DNA of 64,000 nt, from positions 111,853 to 175,852 of the forward strand of contig CAUYUJ010018574.1 in assembly GCA_963575745.1 (NCBI GenBank), given 5' to 3'. This document shows positions 53,818-64,000 of the stretch, piece by piece; the stretch's first letter is position 1, and every line of letters begins with the position of its first letter. This stretch comes from Prorocentrum cordatum. Lineage: Eukaryota > Sar > Dinophyceae > Prorocentrales > Prorocentraceae. Position numbers and translations under genes: made by a program. The notes beneath the pieces are model-generated. The model searched no databases and had not been told where the DNA came from. It saw only the letters and a list, made by a program, of their open reading frames with translations.

Positions 53818-54903
53818 GGTGAAGGGCCCAACCATATGCAGTTGAGACTACCGCAGTTGTGAATATTGTCATCGGTGACGCCGAAATGGGTGGCGCGGGC
53901 GCATGTGGACACCGCCACTGGGGCCTTCGGTGGGGTTCCCTATGGGGCCACGAAGCGCGTGAGAGGTGTACCGACATGGGTGGCGCGGACGCATGTGGAC
54001 ACCGCCACTGGGGCCTTCGGTGGGGCTCCCTATGGGGCCAACAAACGTGTGAGCGGTGCGCCGACATGGGTGGCGCGGACACATGTGGACACCGCCGCTG
54101 GGGCTTTCGGTGGAGCTTCCTATGTTGCCACGAAACGTGTGAAGGTGCGCCGAAATTGGTGGCGCGGACGCATGTGGACACCGCCACTGGGGCTTTCGGT
54201 GGAGCTTCCTATGTTGCCACGAAACGTGTGAGGGTGCGCCGAAATTGGTGGCGCGGACGCATGTGGAAACCGCCACTGGGGCCTTCGGTGGAGCTCCCTA
54301 TGGGGCCATGAAACGTGTGAAGGGTGCGCCGGCATGGGTGGCGCGGACGCATGTAGACACCGCCACTGGGGCCTTCGGTGGAGCTCCCTATGGGGCCACG
54401 AAACGTGTGAGTGGTGCGCCGACATGGGTGGCGCGGACGCATGTGGACACCGCCACTGGGGCCTTCGGTGGAGCTCCCTATGGGGCCATGAAACCTGTGA
54501 GGGCGCGGACGCATGTGGACACCGCCACTGGGGCCTTCGGTAGAACTCCCTATGGGGCCACGAAACGCCTGACGAGTGTACCGAAATTGGTGGCGCGGAC
54601 GCATGTGGACACCGCAACAGGGGCCTTCGGTGGGGCTCCCTATGGGGCCAAGAAACGTGTGAGTGGTGCGCCGAAATGGATGGCGCGGACACGTGTGGAC
54701 ACCGCAACTGGGGCCTTCGGTGGAGCTCCCTGTGGGGCCACGAAACGCGTGAGGCTCCCTGTCGGGCCACGAATCGCGTGAGGAGAGTGCCGAAATGGAT
54801 GGCACAGACGCGTGTGGACAACTCCACTGGGGCCTTCGGTGGAGTTCCCTATGGGGCCCCGAAACGTGTGACGAGTGTGCCACAATGGGGCGGCGACGAA
54901 ACC

Positions 54904-54938
<35 letters not shown>

Positions 54939-55163
54939 CGACAATGATGATGATGATGATGATGATGATGATTATGATGATGATGGTGATGGTGATGACG
55001 ATGATGACGAAGAGGATGATGATGATGATGAAGATGATGATGATCACGACGGTGGTGGGCAGAGGAAGGAGGGGGAGGAGGAGAGGACAAGGAGAGGAGA
55101 GGAACGGGGGGCACCGCCTCCTCAAAACGAGGACCCAACACCACAGGATGGTTGGGAAAAAAA
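53818..55163 (+). repeat. VNTR composite element, copy C (89/90-bp units)
   Basis: The left module contains GGGCCCAACCATATGCAGTT. About eleven units carry the GGCGCGGACGCATGTGGAC landmark at 53982, 54072, 54161, 54250, 54340 and 54430 (89 or 90 apart). A GATGAT microsatellite (54900-55050) and the right module AACGAGGACCCAACACCACA follow. Runs of 90-base units keep one frame open by chance. Confidence 0.85.
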
Positions 55164-56639
55164 CGAAGTGCACACGCGCGCGTCGTCGCGCGCGCATGCT
55201 GGAATAGTTAAAAACAAACGTTTGGCTTCGTATCGGTCCACCATTGTGTGGTGCAAAGTACATGCGGTTCTGTCCCATCGCCCATCCAAAATATGAATTC
55301 ATACCACCCACACCCAGCAAGTTCCGACCACCCCCGCCATCCTCGGAAAAAACACACGATGCGCGCACACTCGGTTCATCAAATACCATAAGTTTCTAAG
55401 AATCCTTTGCAACAAATGTGACGAAGTGCGAACGCGCGCGTCGTCGCGCGCGCAATACGAAATTCTTCAAAAGCCCGAGGTTGCGGAAGGATTTCAAAAT
55501 CGAGTACCCAGAACACAAACACACACACACACAAAACACACATGGCTTCGCAACACGGATTTTCAATATATCTATACGCAATAGTCACTCACTCATATAT
55601 ATATATACACATATAAGAAACCGAAGAAAAATATGAGAGAACATAAACAACAAAAACATCAAACATAACAAAAAAATGGGCGCGCGCCTGGCAAACTCCT
55701 ACGAACAGCACGGGTTTTCAACATGCTCCAAGCAAATAATACCAACCGGGCTTCGCGCGCGCGCGCATGTCCAAATCGTTCGAACGCGTGTGCGCGCGTG
55801 CCGTCGCGAGAACCTTTGCAACACATGGGACGAAGTGCGCACGCGCGCGTCGTCGCGCGCGCATGCCGAAATCCTTCAAAAACCTTCGGTGTCATACCAA
55901 TATCAAAACCGAGCGTCCAAAACACATCCAAAAACACAGGGCTTCGTAACACGGATGTTCAACGGAAGCGTGCGCGCGCGCTCTTGCGAATTCCGACGAA
56001 AACCACCAGATGTTCAACAGGCTCATGGAATTCAGCCAAGCGGGCCTCTGGCGCCGCATGCCGATATCATCCGCACTCCCTTGCGCGCGTGCTGGGGGGG
56101 CACGCGTTGTGTCAAATAAAACCATGCGAACCACTCTCGCGCGTCGGCCGCGCGCGCATGTCGAACTCTTTCCAAAACCTTCATCACCGACGCGAGGACG
56201 CCGTCATCGTCGTCGGCGTGATGCGTCGGCGGCGCCGAACTAGCTGGCCGCTGCGCGCGCGTGCTAGGGTTGGTGCGGCCGCAGAGATGCACCAGCCAAC
56301 GCCAAGCATGCATCGCAACCGCCACTGCATGGGTTTTGCAAACCAAGTTGCTGGTGGATGGGTGGGATGTTTGCAAGAGCATAGGATTTGTCAACTCATG
56401 GGTAAAACCCCATTCTCCGTTCAAAAATAAGACTAGACTTTACCCCCCCGGAGATAACGGTACACCTTTTCGCATTGCAATTTACATATGATTCTGTACA
56501 CTCGTCCATCCTCAATACGAATTCAGAATGTCCCATCCCGGCTGGTACCACTCCCCCCCGCCATCCTCTGCAAAAAACTGTATGCGCGCACTCTCGCTTT
56601 ATAAAAAAATCACAAGTTTTCACGAATCACAAGTTATAC

Positions 56640-56680
56640 ATATATATATATATAGACATATATATATATATAACAAAAAT
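56640..56680. repeat. (AT)n tract
   Basis: ATATATATATAGACATATATATA in a short A/T-rich stretch that unit 1 of the 3-kb repeat lacks. Confidence 0.8.
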
Positions 56681-56945
56681 AAAAAAATGGACGAAAAGCG
56701 TACGCGCGCGTCGTGGCGCGCGCATGCCGGAATCCTTCAAGAACCTTCTTTTTCGGAAGAATTGCAAAATCTAGTTCCCAAAGAACAGTCAAAAGCACAT
56801 GGCTTCGCAACAATAATTTCCTAATCAAGCTTACGCGCGCTTCTTGCGAAACCTTCAGCAAGCATAGTTTTTCAAGATTTCGGGGGGGGATTTTTTTTAT
56901 ATTTATAGTAATATTAATAAATAATGTATATATATAACAACAACA

Positions 56946-56957
56946 AAAAACAAAAAA

Positions 56958-57049
<92 letters not shown>
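56946..57049 (+). repeat. Long poly(A) tract
   Basis: About 100 bases, the last 90 uninterrupted A. It sits in unit 2 only, after about 350 A/T-rich bases missing from unit 1, and may be the tail of a retroposed insertion; no target duplication could be established. Confidence 0.95.
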
Positions 57050-57050
<1 letters not shown>

Positions 57051-57319
57051 GGGCTTCGCGCGCGCGGATGCCGAAATCTTTCGAACGCCCTTGCGCGCGT
57101 GCCGTCGCGAGAACCCTCTGCACAAAAAAAAACCGAAGTGCGTACGCGCGCGTCGTCGCGCGCGCACGCGGGAATCCTTCAAAAACCTTCGGTTTCGAAA
57201 GGATGTCAAAATCGTGGTTTCGCAACACGGATTTTCAACAAAAGCGTGCGCGCGCGTTCTTGCGACGTCGTCGTCGCCGTCGTCGCCGTCCTCCCTCCTC
57301 CCTCGTCCTCCCTCCTCCC

Positions 57320-57351
<32 letters not shown>

Positions 57352-57356
57352 CTCGT

Positions 57357-58093
57357 TGAAGCCTTCGGTGTAGCTCCCTATGGGGCCACGAAGCGTGTGA
57401 GGGCGCGGACGCATCTTGACACCGCCACAGGGGCCTCCGTTGGAACTCCCTATGGAGCCACGAAAAGCCTGAAACGTATACCGAAATGGGTGGCGCGGAC
57501 GCATGTGGACACCGCCACTGAGGCCTTCGGCGGGGCTCCCTATGGGGCCAAGAAACGTGTGAACGGTGCGCCGAAATGGGTGGCGCGGACACATGTGGAC
57601 ACCGCCACTGGGGACTTCGGTGGAGTTCCCTGTGGGGCCACGAAACGCGTGAGGGGTGTGCCGACATGGATGGCGCGGATGCGTGTGGACACCGCCACTG
57701 GGGCCTTCGGTGGAACTCCCTATGGGGCCACGAAACGTGTGAGGGGTGCGCCGGAATGGGTGTCGCGGACGCATGTGGACACCGCCACTGGGGCCTTCGG
57801 TGGAGCTCCCGTGGGGCCACGAAGCGTGTGAGGGGTGCGCCGACATATGTGGCGCGGACGCATGTGAGCACCGCCACTGGGGCCTTCGGTGGGGCTCCCT
57901 GTAGGGCCACGAAACGCGTGAGGGATGTGCCGAAATGGATAGCGTAAACGCATGTGGTCACCGCCACTGGGGCCTTCGCTGGAACTCCTTATGGGGCCCA
58001 CGAAACGTGTGACGGGTGTGCCACAATGAGGCGGCGCCGAAACTGATGAGGATGATGATGATGATGATGACGATGAGGATGAGGATGATTATT

Positions 58094-58144
<51 letters not shown>

Positions 58145-58273
58145 ATGACAATGATGACGATGGTGATGGGCAGAGGGAAGACGGGGAGGAGGACAGGAGG
58201 AGGAGAGGAGAGGAACAAGGGCACCGTCTCCTCGAAACGAGGACCCAACACCACAGGATGGTTGGGAAAAAAA
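57357..58273 (+). repeat. VNTR composite element, copy D (90-bp units)
   Basis: Seven units with the GCGCGGACGCATGTGGAC landmark, then a GATGAT microsatellite (58048-58143) and the right module AACGAGGACCCAACACCACA. The left CCAACCATATGCAG module is missing; a CGTCGTCGTC run (57320-57350) precedes the array instead. Confidence 0.8.
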
Positions 58274-59849
58274 CAAAGTGCACGCACGCGTCGTCGCGCG
58301 CGCATGCCAGAATCGTGAAAAAAAACATTTGGCTTCGTATCGGTACACCACTTTGTGGTGCAAAGTACATGCGGTTCTGTCCCATCGTCCATCCAAAATT
58401 TGAATTCACACCACCCCAACCCAGCAAGTTACGACCGCCCCCGGCATCCTCGGCAAAACACACGATGCGCGCACACTCGTTCATCAAAAACTTTAAGTTG
58501 TTTTAAGAACCCCTTGCAACAAATGTGACAAAGTGCACACGCGCGCGTCGTCGCGCGCGCACAACGAAATCCTTCAAACACCTTAGGTTGCGGAAAGATT
58601 TCAAAATCGTGTATCCAAAACACAGACACACACAAAACACACACACATGGTTTCGCAACACGGATTGTCCATATATTTACATACCGCTGTCACTCATTTA
58701 TACATATATATAAGAACGAAGGCGACTAATAATATGACATAACATAAACAAAAAATTGGGCGCACGCCCTGGCACACTCTTACGAATATTATGGTTTTCC
58801 CCAACACGTTCAGACAAATAGTGCCAACCGGACTTCGCGCGCGCGCATGTCGAAATCGTTCGAACGCCTGTGCGCGCGTGCCGTCGCGAAAACCTTTGCA
58901 ACACATGGGACGACGTGCGCACGCGCGCGTCGTCGCGCGCGCATGCCGAAATCCTTCAAACATCTTCTATGTCAGACCACTGTCAAAACCGAGCGTCCAA
59001 ACACATACAAAAACACAGGGTTTCGCAACACGGATGTTCAACGAAAGCGTGCGCGCGCTCTTGCGAATTCGGACGAAAACCACCAGATGTTCAATATGTT
59101 CATGGAATTCTGCCAAGCAGGCCTCTGGCGCCGCAGGCCGACATCATCCACACTCCCTTGCGCGCGTGCTGGGGGGGGGGGCACGCTTTGTGTCAAATAA
59201 AACCATGCGAGCAACTCTCGCGCGTCGGCCGCGCGCGCATGTCGAACTCTTTCCAACATCTGCATCGCCTACGCGAGGACGCCGTCATCGTCGTCGGCGT
59301 GATCAGCATCAGCGCTCGCACTGGCCGCGCCTTCGTCAGTGCGAGCATCGTCAACGGCATCGCATCGCCACTATCATCATCGCGTCTACCATAACCGGCG
59401 TTGCCATAATACCGCGCCCGCCCGATTTGCCGACTCGCAGTGAAATGCCCGCTGGGATGAGCCCAGCGGTCAACGCCACCGCAGTCGCGTCGGTGGTGCC
59501 TAACTAGCTGGCCGCTGCGCACACGTGCTAGGGTTGGCGCGGCCGCAGAGATGCACCAGTCAACGCCAAGCATGCATCGCAATCGCCATTGCACGGGTTT
59601 TGCCAACCATGTTGCGGATGGGTCGGTGGGTGGGATGTTTGCAAGAGCATGGGATGCGTCAACTCCTCGTCCTCGTCCTCGTCCTCCGCGATGCGGCCGT
59701 GCTCGACCCGCGGTTCGTGTTGATGATGTGCACGCATGGAAACCTGAATCAAACCTTGGGGATGAGGAGAAGAGCGGTGGAAAGCCGGGGGGGGGAGCGA
59801 GGAACCGGGAACAGGATACCCCGGGGAGCCGACGGGGAGCACTGTCATC

Positions 59850-59912
59850 ATCGGAGGAGGAGGAGGAGGAGGAGGAGGAGGAGGAGGAGGAGGAGGAGGA
59901 GGAGGAAGGGGG
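59850..59912. repeat. (GAG)n microsatellite
   Basis: About 60 bases of GAG triplets at the edge of the third partial 3-kb unit. Confidence 0.95.
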
Positions 59913-60053
59913 CCCGAGGGGGGGCTGATGACAATGGGTGTCGGCCCCCCTTCCCGTGGATAGGGTCGTAGTTGTCACTCCGAGAACACGTGCTTTTATA
60001 CATTGCCCCCCGTGCCATCGGTGTCACGGGTACCACCCACTCGCTGCGGTCAG

Positions 60054-60950
60054 CTAGTCGCCCCCGCCTGCGCTGCTGTCGGCGCCGCCCGCCCCTGGGC
60101 CCGCCGCCGCCGGGCGGCGCCGGGGCGCGTTGCCCCGGCCCTTCTTGCCCTTGCCGTCGCGGCCCTTGCCTTTGCCTTTGCCCTCGCCCTTGCCCTTGGG
60201 CCGGCGGAGCCCTAGGCCGACGCCCCCGCCGCCCTGGCCGCGGCCCTTGCCCTTAGCACGCTCAGTGGGGGTCTTCTCGTTGTACACGAGGACCCGACGG
60301 GGGAGCTGCTGGCCCTCGGCCAGCGGCGGGGCGGCAGCGCCGCCAACCGCCAGGCCCGCTGCGCGGCGCAAGGGGTGGTCGAGCACCCGCAGGGCGGACT
60401 GCACCTCCAAGCTCTCTTTGGAGAGCGTCAGACGCATCCGGAAGGTGCCAGGCACCCTCACACGCGCGTTGTCCACGTCCGACCACCTCTCCTGGGAGCA
60501 GACACCCTCAATCACTCCAGGCACGCTCAGCGCGGCCTCGATCTTGTCCACCGCGTCAGCCACTGGGCGGTTCAGGGCCTGGCCCTGGGCCGGCGCCGGC
60601 GCCGCCGCAGGCGCAGCGGCCGCCGCTGGGGGGTCTGCTGGCGCTGCGGCTGCTGCGGGGGCCACCACCGCGGCGTCGACAGCCATCGGAACCGTGAGCC
60701 CTAGCTGGTCCCGAAGCGTCTGGCCCACTGCTGCGCCCCAAGCCTCCTCGAGGTCGCGCCACTCTCCGCCCGGGGCCTTCTGGTTCCACAGGGTTTCACA
60801 CGCGTCGCACCCGTCGAAGACGACAGTTGTGCTCTTCATGGCCCCGTCGACGCGCCTGCTCAACCCCGCCTGGGACACCCCAAGCGCGTCCACACGGTTC
60901 GACAGGGTCGAAAGCGCCTGGTTGACCTCATGCCTGCGGGCCGTCGACAT
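60054..60950 (-). CDS. ORF1-like protein with glycine/lysine-rich C-terminus
   Basis: A 298-codon frame. I start it at the ATG at 60950 (GCCATGTCGACG), reading MSTARRHEVNQALSTLSNRV. The frame stays open upstream to 61070 without another ATG. Residues 1-70 include a helical heptad stretch (LSNRVDALGVSQAGLSRRV); then TVVFDGCDACETLWNQ; an alanine/proline linker (about 105-145); a second structured part (VADAVDKIEAALSVPGVIEG to VRVPGTFRMRLTLSKESLEV and ALRVLDHPLRRAAGLAVGG); and a tail of G, K and R (KGEGKGKGKGRDGKGKKGRG). It lies downstream of the RNase H of the element at 62-64 kb on the same strand. It looks like an ORF1/gag-type nucleic-acid-binding protein of another element copy; a host protein cannot be excluded. 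Nothing in the frame is broken. Confidence 0.5.
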   Translation of the reverse strand: MSTARRHEVNQALSTLSNRVDALGVSQAGLSRRVDGAMKSTTVVFDGCDACETLWNQKAPGGEWRDLEEAWGAAVGQTLRDQLGLTVPMAVDAAVVAPAAAAAPADPPAAAAAPAAAPAPAQGQALNRPVADAVDKIEAALSVPGVIEGVCSQERWSDVDNARVRVPGTFRMRLTLSKESLEVQSALRVLDHPLRRAAGLAVGGAAAPPLAEGQQLPRRVLVYNEKTPTERAKGKGRGQGGGGVGLGLRRPKGKGEGKGKGKGRDGKGKKGRGNAPRRRPAAAGPGAGGADSSAGGGD

Positions 60951-61112
60951 GGCCGCTGGTGGCGGTGCTGCCTGGCCTTGCGAGTGGGTGGTTGCGCGGC
61001 CGGCGCCGCGGGCGAGGGGGGCGGGGCGGCCGGGCGCCGTGTAAGCCAGCGTCGGCGCGCGACCTCTCACTACTATCCTTCTTCCCCCCTGTCCTTCCTA
61101 CAAAGACACCCG

Positions 61113-62102
61113 TCACTCAGTGGCGCCACAACGCCACCAAATGGAAAAGGGGGGAGAGAGAAAGGGAGGGGACGAACAGCAGGGGCAGGGGCAGGGGAAG
61201 GGAAGGACAGGGGTGGAAGGGGAGGGAGGGGCAAGGGGGAGGGGAAGGAAGGGGAGGGGCACGGGGGGGAGAAGGGGAGGAGAGGGAAAGGGAGGGCCCC
61301 AGTGGCGGGCTGAAGGGGTGGAAGATCCGGCCGCCATCCCTGCCCGCCCGTCCGCCGCCGACCGCTGGAGGGGGGTCCGTCCGGAGAGGGAGAACGGGAA
61401 ATCGGCATTCGGTTTCCTCAACCAGTCCTGACCGTGTCCCGACCCCCTCTTCCCCCGCGCGCAACGGGATGCCCCTGCCGCGGGGGGGCTGGGGGGAGCA
61501 GGCGGCCAGAGTAGTCCGGCGCCGGGCGCAGAAGGGCGCCCCCCCCCCCGATGGTCCTTAAAGAAGGCCATCGATCGGCGCTGGGGCCATCGGCCCAAAA
61601 GCGCGGCATATTGACCTGTTGCACCGCAAGGGACTGGGAGCCTGGGATGGACAGAGACCAGGCGAGAACCCCCTCGCAACCTGCGACCACGGCCGCGCCC
61701 TTTCGCGGCCGCCTTGCCTTTGGCCTTGGCACGCACCACAACTCGTGCGCCCCGTGCTGCCTGGGCCTTAGCCTTGGCCCTGCCTAGCCAGCCCGCCCCG
61801 TGGGCGCGCGGCTTGGCTTTGGCACGAGCTTTAGCCCTAGCCTGGGCCTTGGCTCTTGCACCGCAACCAATGGCCCTAGGTTTGGCGTTCGCTTTGGCCT
61901 TAGCCGCCGCCGGTTGTTGGCCAACCGCTGCCGGCGCAGCCCCGTCTCCCTGCGGACGCGCCGCGGCTCCCGCAGGGGGGGCACCTTTGCGCCTCGCTTC
62001 ATGCGTGGAACATTGCTTACTAAGTGTGCCGCTTGGCGCTGGCGGGAAGACGTGGCCACACTCCCGACACGCGCGGTTGGCTATAGTTCCCTCCCCCTGC
62101 AC
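61113..62102 (-). pseudogene. Retroelement 3' zinc finger and K/A-rich tail, degraded
   Basis: The frame reads ANRACRECGHVFPPAPSGTL, then a CX2C...H-type finger end (QCSTHEARRK), followed by repeated AKAKANAK/ARAKAKPRA words. It overlaps the end of the RNase H frame by 22 bases in another frame, consistent with a frameshifted continuation. Past about 61500 it is G/P/S-rich low complexity (a GGGGAGGG tract at 61150-61300) and probably no longer coding. Confidence 0.4.
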
Positions 62103-62851
62103 CGGCGCTCATGGCCGAAGCGGGCGCTGCTGCTTGCGTACTTCTGGATGAGGACGCCGCACTTGCGACATTTCTCGCACCCGTCTAGGATCACCGCCCC
62201 TGCGGCGGTGCACCGGCGCACGTGGCCCTGGAAATCCTTAATGAGCACGCGGGCGCCACACTTACGGTAAATATCAACTTCGTGCCACTCGAGATCACGA
62301 ACGGGCGGCGGCGGCGCTGTGAGGCGCCGTGACATATTCGACACCATGCCTTCTCGTCCGTAGTCCGCTGCTTTGTCGGCCAGCTCATTGTCGTGCTCGC
62401 CCGTGTGTCCGTACACGTGCTCCCACGTGATGCGCCTCCGCTCGGATACCTGCCACGTTATCTCTTGGGCGGCTTCGGCCAGCTCCCCGTTGGACTGGGC
62501 CCCCCAAGTTCCACGTGCGATGTTGGCCGCGTACTCTGAGTCGTAACGAATGTGCACCGGCGTGTCCCCATTATCCGGCGCCTCCTCCAGAAGCCAGCGC
62601 ATGGTCTCGCCAATGGCAGATAGTTCGGCCGTGTTGTTGGTACGTGTGCGGGCGCCAATCCAACGATGATCCCACGCTTGTGCAATGACGGGTGCGTGCA
62701 GCACCACGTCGGGTATCCTCCCCATAGTGCCCGGGCCGTTGTATCGGAAAACTACGGAGCCCCAGCCTGCCTCTCCGTCCGATCCAGACCCATCCGTGGC
62801 GATCCACCAGTCCTCGGGCGGTGCCGGGTGGGGGCCGTACTGAACATGCAT
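62081..62851 (-). CDS. Retroelement RNase H with zinc-finger tail, catalytic residues intact
   Basis: A 256-codon frame counted from the codon at 62851, which is open further upstream. It has a complete RNase H1-type fold: IATDGSGSDGEAGWGSVVF (Asp20), TRTNNTAELSAIGETMRW (Glu76), VHIRYDSEYAANIARG (Asp104), VYGHTGEHDNELADKAA (His149, Asp159). The D-E-D-D quartet and the catalytic-loop His are all present. The tail carries two C/H clusters: CGARVLIKDFQGHVRRC and CRKCGVLIQKYASSSARFGH with ERRC. In non-LTR elements this domain removes RNA from the RNA-DNA hybrid. It is the 3' part of an ORF2 whose RT fragment lies upstream at 62984-63934. The domain looks functional, but the ORF2 around it is broken. 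Confidence 0.75.
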   Translation of the reverse strand: MHVQYGPHPAPPEDWWIATDGSGSDGEAGWGSVVFRYNGPGTMGRIPDVVLHAPVIAQAWDHRWIGARTRTNNTAELSAIGETMRWLLEEAPDNGDTPVHIRYDSEYAANIARGTWGAQSNGELAEAAQEITWQVSERRRITWEHVYGHTGEHDNELADKAADYGREGMVSNMSRRLTAPPPPVRDLEWHEVDIYRKCGARVLIKDFQGHVRRCTAAGAVILDGCEKCRKCGVLIQKYASSSARFGHERRCRGREL

Positions 62852-62945
62852 CCAACGCCCTTCCGTGGTCTGCAGAGCACGCTGGAATTCCAGACGCGCC
62901 GGACAGCGGGGCTCATGATACTGTAGCCGGGTCCCCAGGTACTGC

Positions 62946-63251
62946 TTATTGTATACAGTCGGGGCAATAATGCGCCCAAGTGGTCACCAACCCCGGGTCC
63001 CGCATGGCGCGATGCTCGTCGTAATGAAACCGTAACTGGTCCCCTGCATTGAAGTGCTTCTCGCAGCCCGGCACTGGGCACGCGTACCTTCCATCGGCCG
63101 CTCCTGCTGCCGCAGCGCCCACCCCCCCTCCCGGAGGAGGGGGAGGGGGAGGAACTGGGGGAGGGGGGGGGCAGGAAACGGGGGGGCGCCCGGAGGGCCA
63201 TCCACAACTAATTTTGGATCGTCGCTGGGCAGGGGCGCTCCCGGGCGCCAT
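62946..63251 (-). pseudogene. Retroelement C2H2-type zinc finger, out of frame with RT
   Basis: The frame reads YACPVPGCEKHFNAGDQLRF, then HYDEHRAMRDP, a C-x4-C-x12-H-x3-H finger, and ends with WAHYCPDCIQ. It overlaps the RT-linked frame at 62984-63490. The switch falls in a C/G homopolymer and proline-rich stretch (63120-63180), a likely slippage site. Confidence 0.5.
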
Positions 63252-63934
63252 TGGTTCACTAGTGCCCGATACTCATTCGTCACTTCGATGGCCGGAAACG
63301 CCCGGTCGACGGCGCGCCTCCAAGCCTGCCGGCCGGTGGCCTTTCTGAACCAGTCGCGTTCGTGGATTCCCATGCGCTGAATCCCACGACCCAACCAAAA
63401 GCACTGCCAAGAGCACCAGTTGCACTCGTCACATCTACGACCGGCGACCCAACCGAACAACACTTGTTTCGGCACCCTGCAGGCCGGCATTTGGGCAACG
63501 TGACCAAGCCATTACATGGCTAGGCGAGTGATCTGGTCCTCGATAGTCCTCCAGCGGGAGGCGCGATACATTGCGGCGTCAGTAATCGAATGCTCCTCCA
63601 TGGCCCACACATCCATCCCGAACTCTCTCCTGACCCCGTAGTTGGCCACTCGTTGCAACCTGAGCAGATCCGCCTTGCTCCAGGAGCGTGACCGGCAGCC
63701 CGAGAGCAGGGATGTAATGGCACACTGCTGGGCCACTGAAAGCCGCGTATAAATATCGACGCCACTCGTCCTTCCACGGCCGTGGGCCGTGCCCTGCGAC
63801 CATCCTTTGGCGATGGTGCGGATTAACCCTTTGGTGGCAATAACCCGGCGAGCCGTGTCGGCCGTTTGGAGGCCGACTTCATGATGGATCCCTCCAAGGT
63901 GCTTTAGTTGTGAAACCTCATGTTCGCGACGCAC
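62984..63934 (-). pseudogene. Retroelement RT thumb/connection with in-frame stop
   Basis: The - strand frame from 63934 reads QLKHLGGIHHEVGLQTADTA, VDIYTRLSVAQQCAITSLLS, DLLRLQRVANYGVRREFGMD and RWRTIEDQITRLAM, then a TAA at 63514-63512, and continues in the same frame WLGHVAQMPACRVPKQVLFG to CDECNWCSWQCFWLGRG. LKHLG...RI...LLSGC...L..LQ...R and W.GH.....PKQ are typical of the region after the RT palm in these elements. The single stop splits an otherwise continuous frame, so this copy is at an early stage of decay. Confidence 0.65.
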
Positions 63935-64000
63935 ATCATGTGGTGACCGCTGGTGGCCGCTGATATACGACCGTTCCGTTTTGCCAGCGTTTACCCTTTC

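Larger units (their letters stand above)
53150..59700 (+). repeat. ~3-kb higher-order tandem repeat, two copies plus part of a third
   Basis: The boundary word CTCGNGCGTCGGCCGCGCGC occurs at 53161, 56136 and 59217 (spacings 2975 and 3081). Between boundaries the same modules follow in order: GAGGACGCCGTCATCGTCGT, GATGCACCAGNCAACGCC, an ACATATGATTCTGNNCC segment, the VNTR composite (C or D), AACGAGGACCCAACACCACA, GTGGTGCAAAGTACATGCGG, a CACACACA run, GCGCGCATGTCNAAATCGTTCG and GCGCGTGCTGGGGGGG. Unit 2 additionally has a poly(A) tract. Frames are not shared, so the unit is treated as non-coding. Confidence 0.8.
62081..64000 (-). mobile_element. Second non-LTR retroelement, 3' half, on the - strand
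   Basis: Order on the - strand is RT thumb (from beyond 63934), WLGH...PKQ region, CX2C zinc, C2H2-like finger, RNase H and zinc tail. The element continues past the window end. It differs from the + strand element at 32.8-39.3 kb in its C2H2 finger and K/A-rich tail, so it belongs to another family. One nonsense codon and about two frameshifts are visible. Confidence 0.7.

Noticed and set aside
54245-54781. Open frame of 178 codons with 30-residue repeats (GATKRV...GAFGGAPY)
   Set aside because: It arises because successive 90-bp VNTR units keep the frame. Other frames and the opposite strand are equally open, and sister copies with 89-bp units shift frame each unit.

Overview
The window looks like nuclear DNA of a dinoflagellate, possibly Prorocentrum-like. 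This is inferred, with no database search. The evidence is: very few coding stretches; GC-rich DNA filled with microsatellites, minisatellites and foldback elements; two non-LTR retroelements whose domain order and zinc-finger tail match dinoflagellate elements as I know them; and a split gene whose reconstructed introns sit in the AG|G...AG|G context typical of dinoflagellates, with a GA and a GC donor. I found no rRNA, tRNA, CRISPR, telomere or spliced-leader gene and no convincing promoter.

Layout. 0-11.4 kb: a degenerate CTAAGGATTCC-type array in two blocks, an 89-bp VNTR composite element, three tandem copies of a dispersed repeat (called R1 here), a well-formed foldback MITE (8217-8368) and a minisatellite bounded by inverted repeats. 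11.4-24.5 kb: long degenerate CTTGGGGCC-type arrays, including a 313-bp tandem array, interrupted by TCC, ATC and CGT microsatellites, small hairpins and several minisatellites. 25-32 kb: scattered exon-like segments (one resembling a glycosyltransferase) mixed with palindromes and foldback elements. 32.5-40 kb: a nearly full-length but decayed retroelement on the + strand (ORF1 zinc ribbon/coiled coil, endonuclease, reverse transcriptase, RNase H, zinc tail), flanked by a long direct repeat. 40-48.5 kb: a small gene-bearing zone, with a histidine-phosphatase gene on the - strand in at least three exons, several unassigned exon candidates and foldback elements. 48.5-59.7 kb: satellites, three more copies of the VNTR composite, and a roughly 3-kb higher-order tandem repeat. 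60-64 kb: a second retroelement on the - strand with an intact RNase H domain, plus a separate ORF1-like frame.

How it fits together: apart from the phosphatase gene and a few unassigned exons, the window is a repeat landscape built by retrotransposition, foldback/MITE insertion and tandem amplification. The clearest sign of recent mobility is a pair of nearly identical elements of about 170 bp (40378-40550 and 50452-50617). One is flanked by a perfect 33-bp direct repeat; the other interrupts a VNTR unit and leaves a 6-bp duplication.
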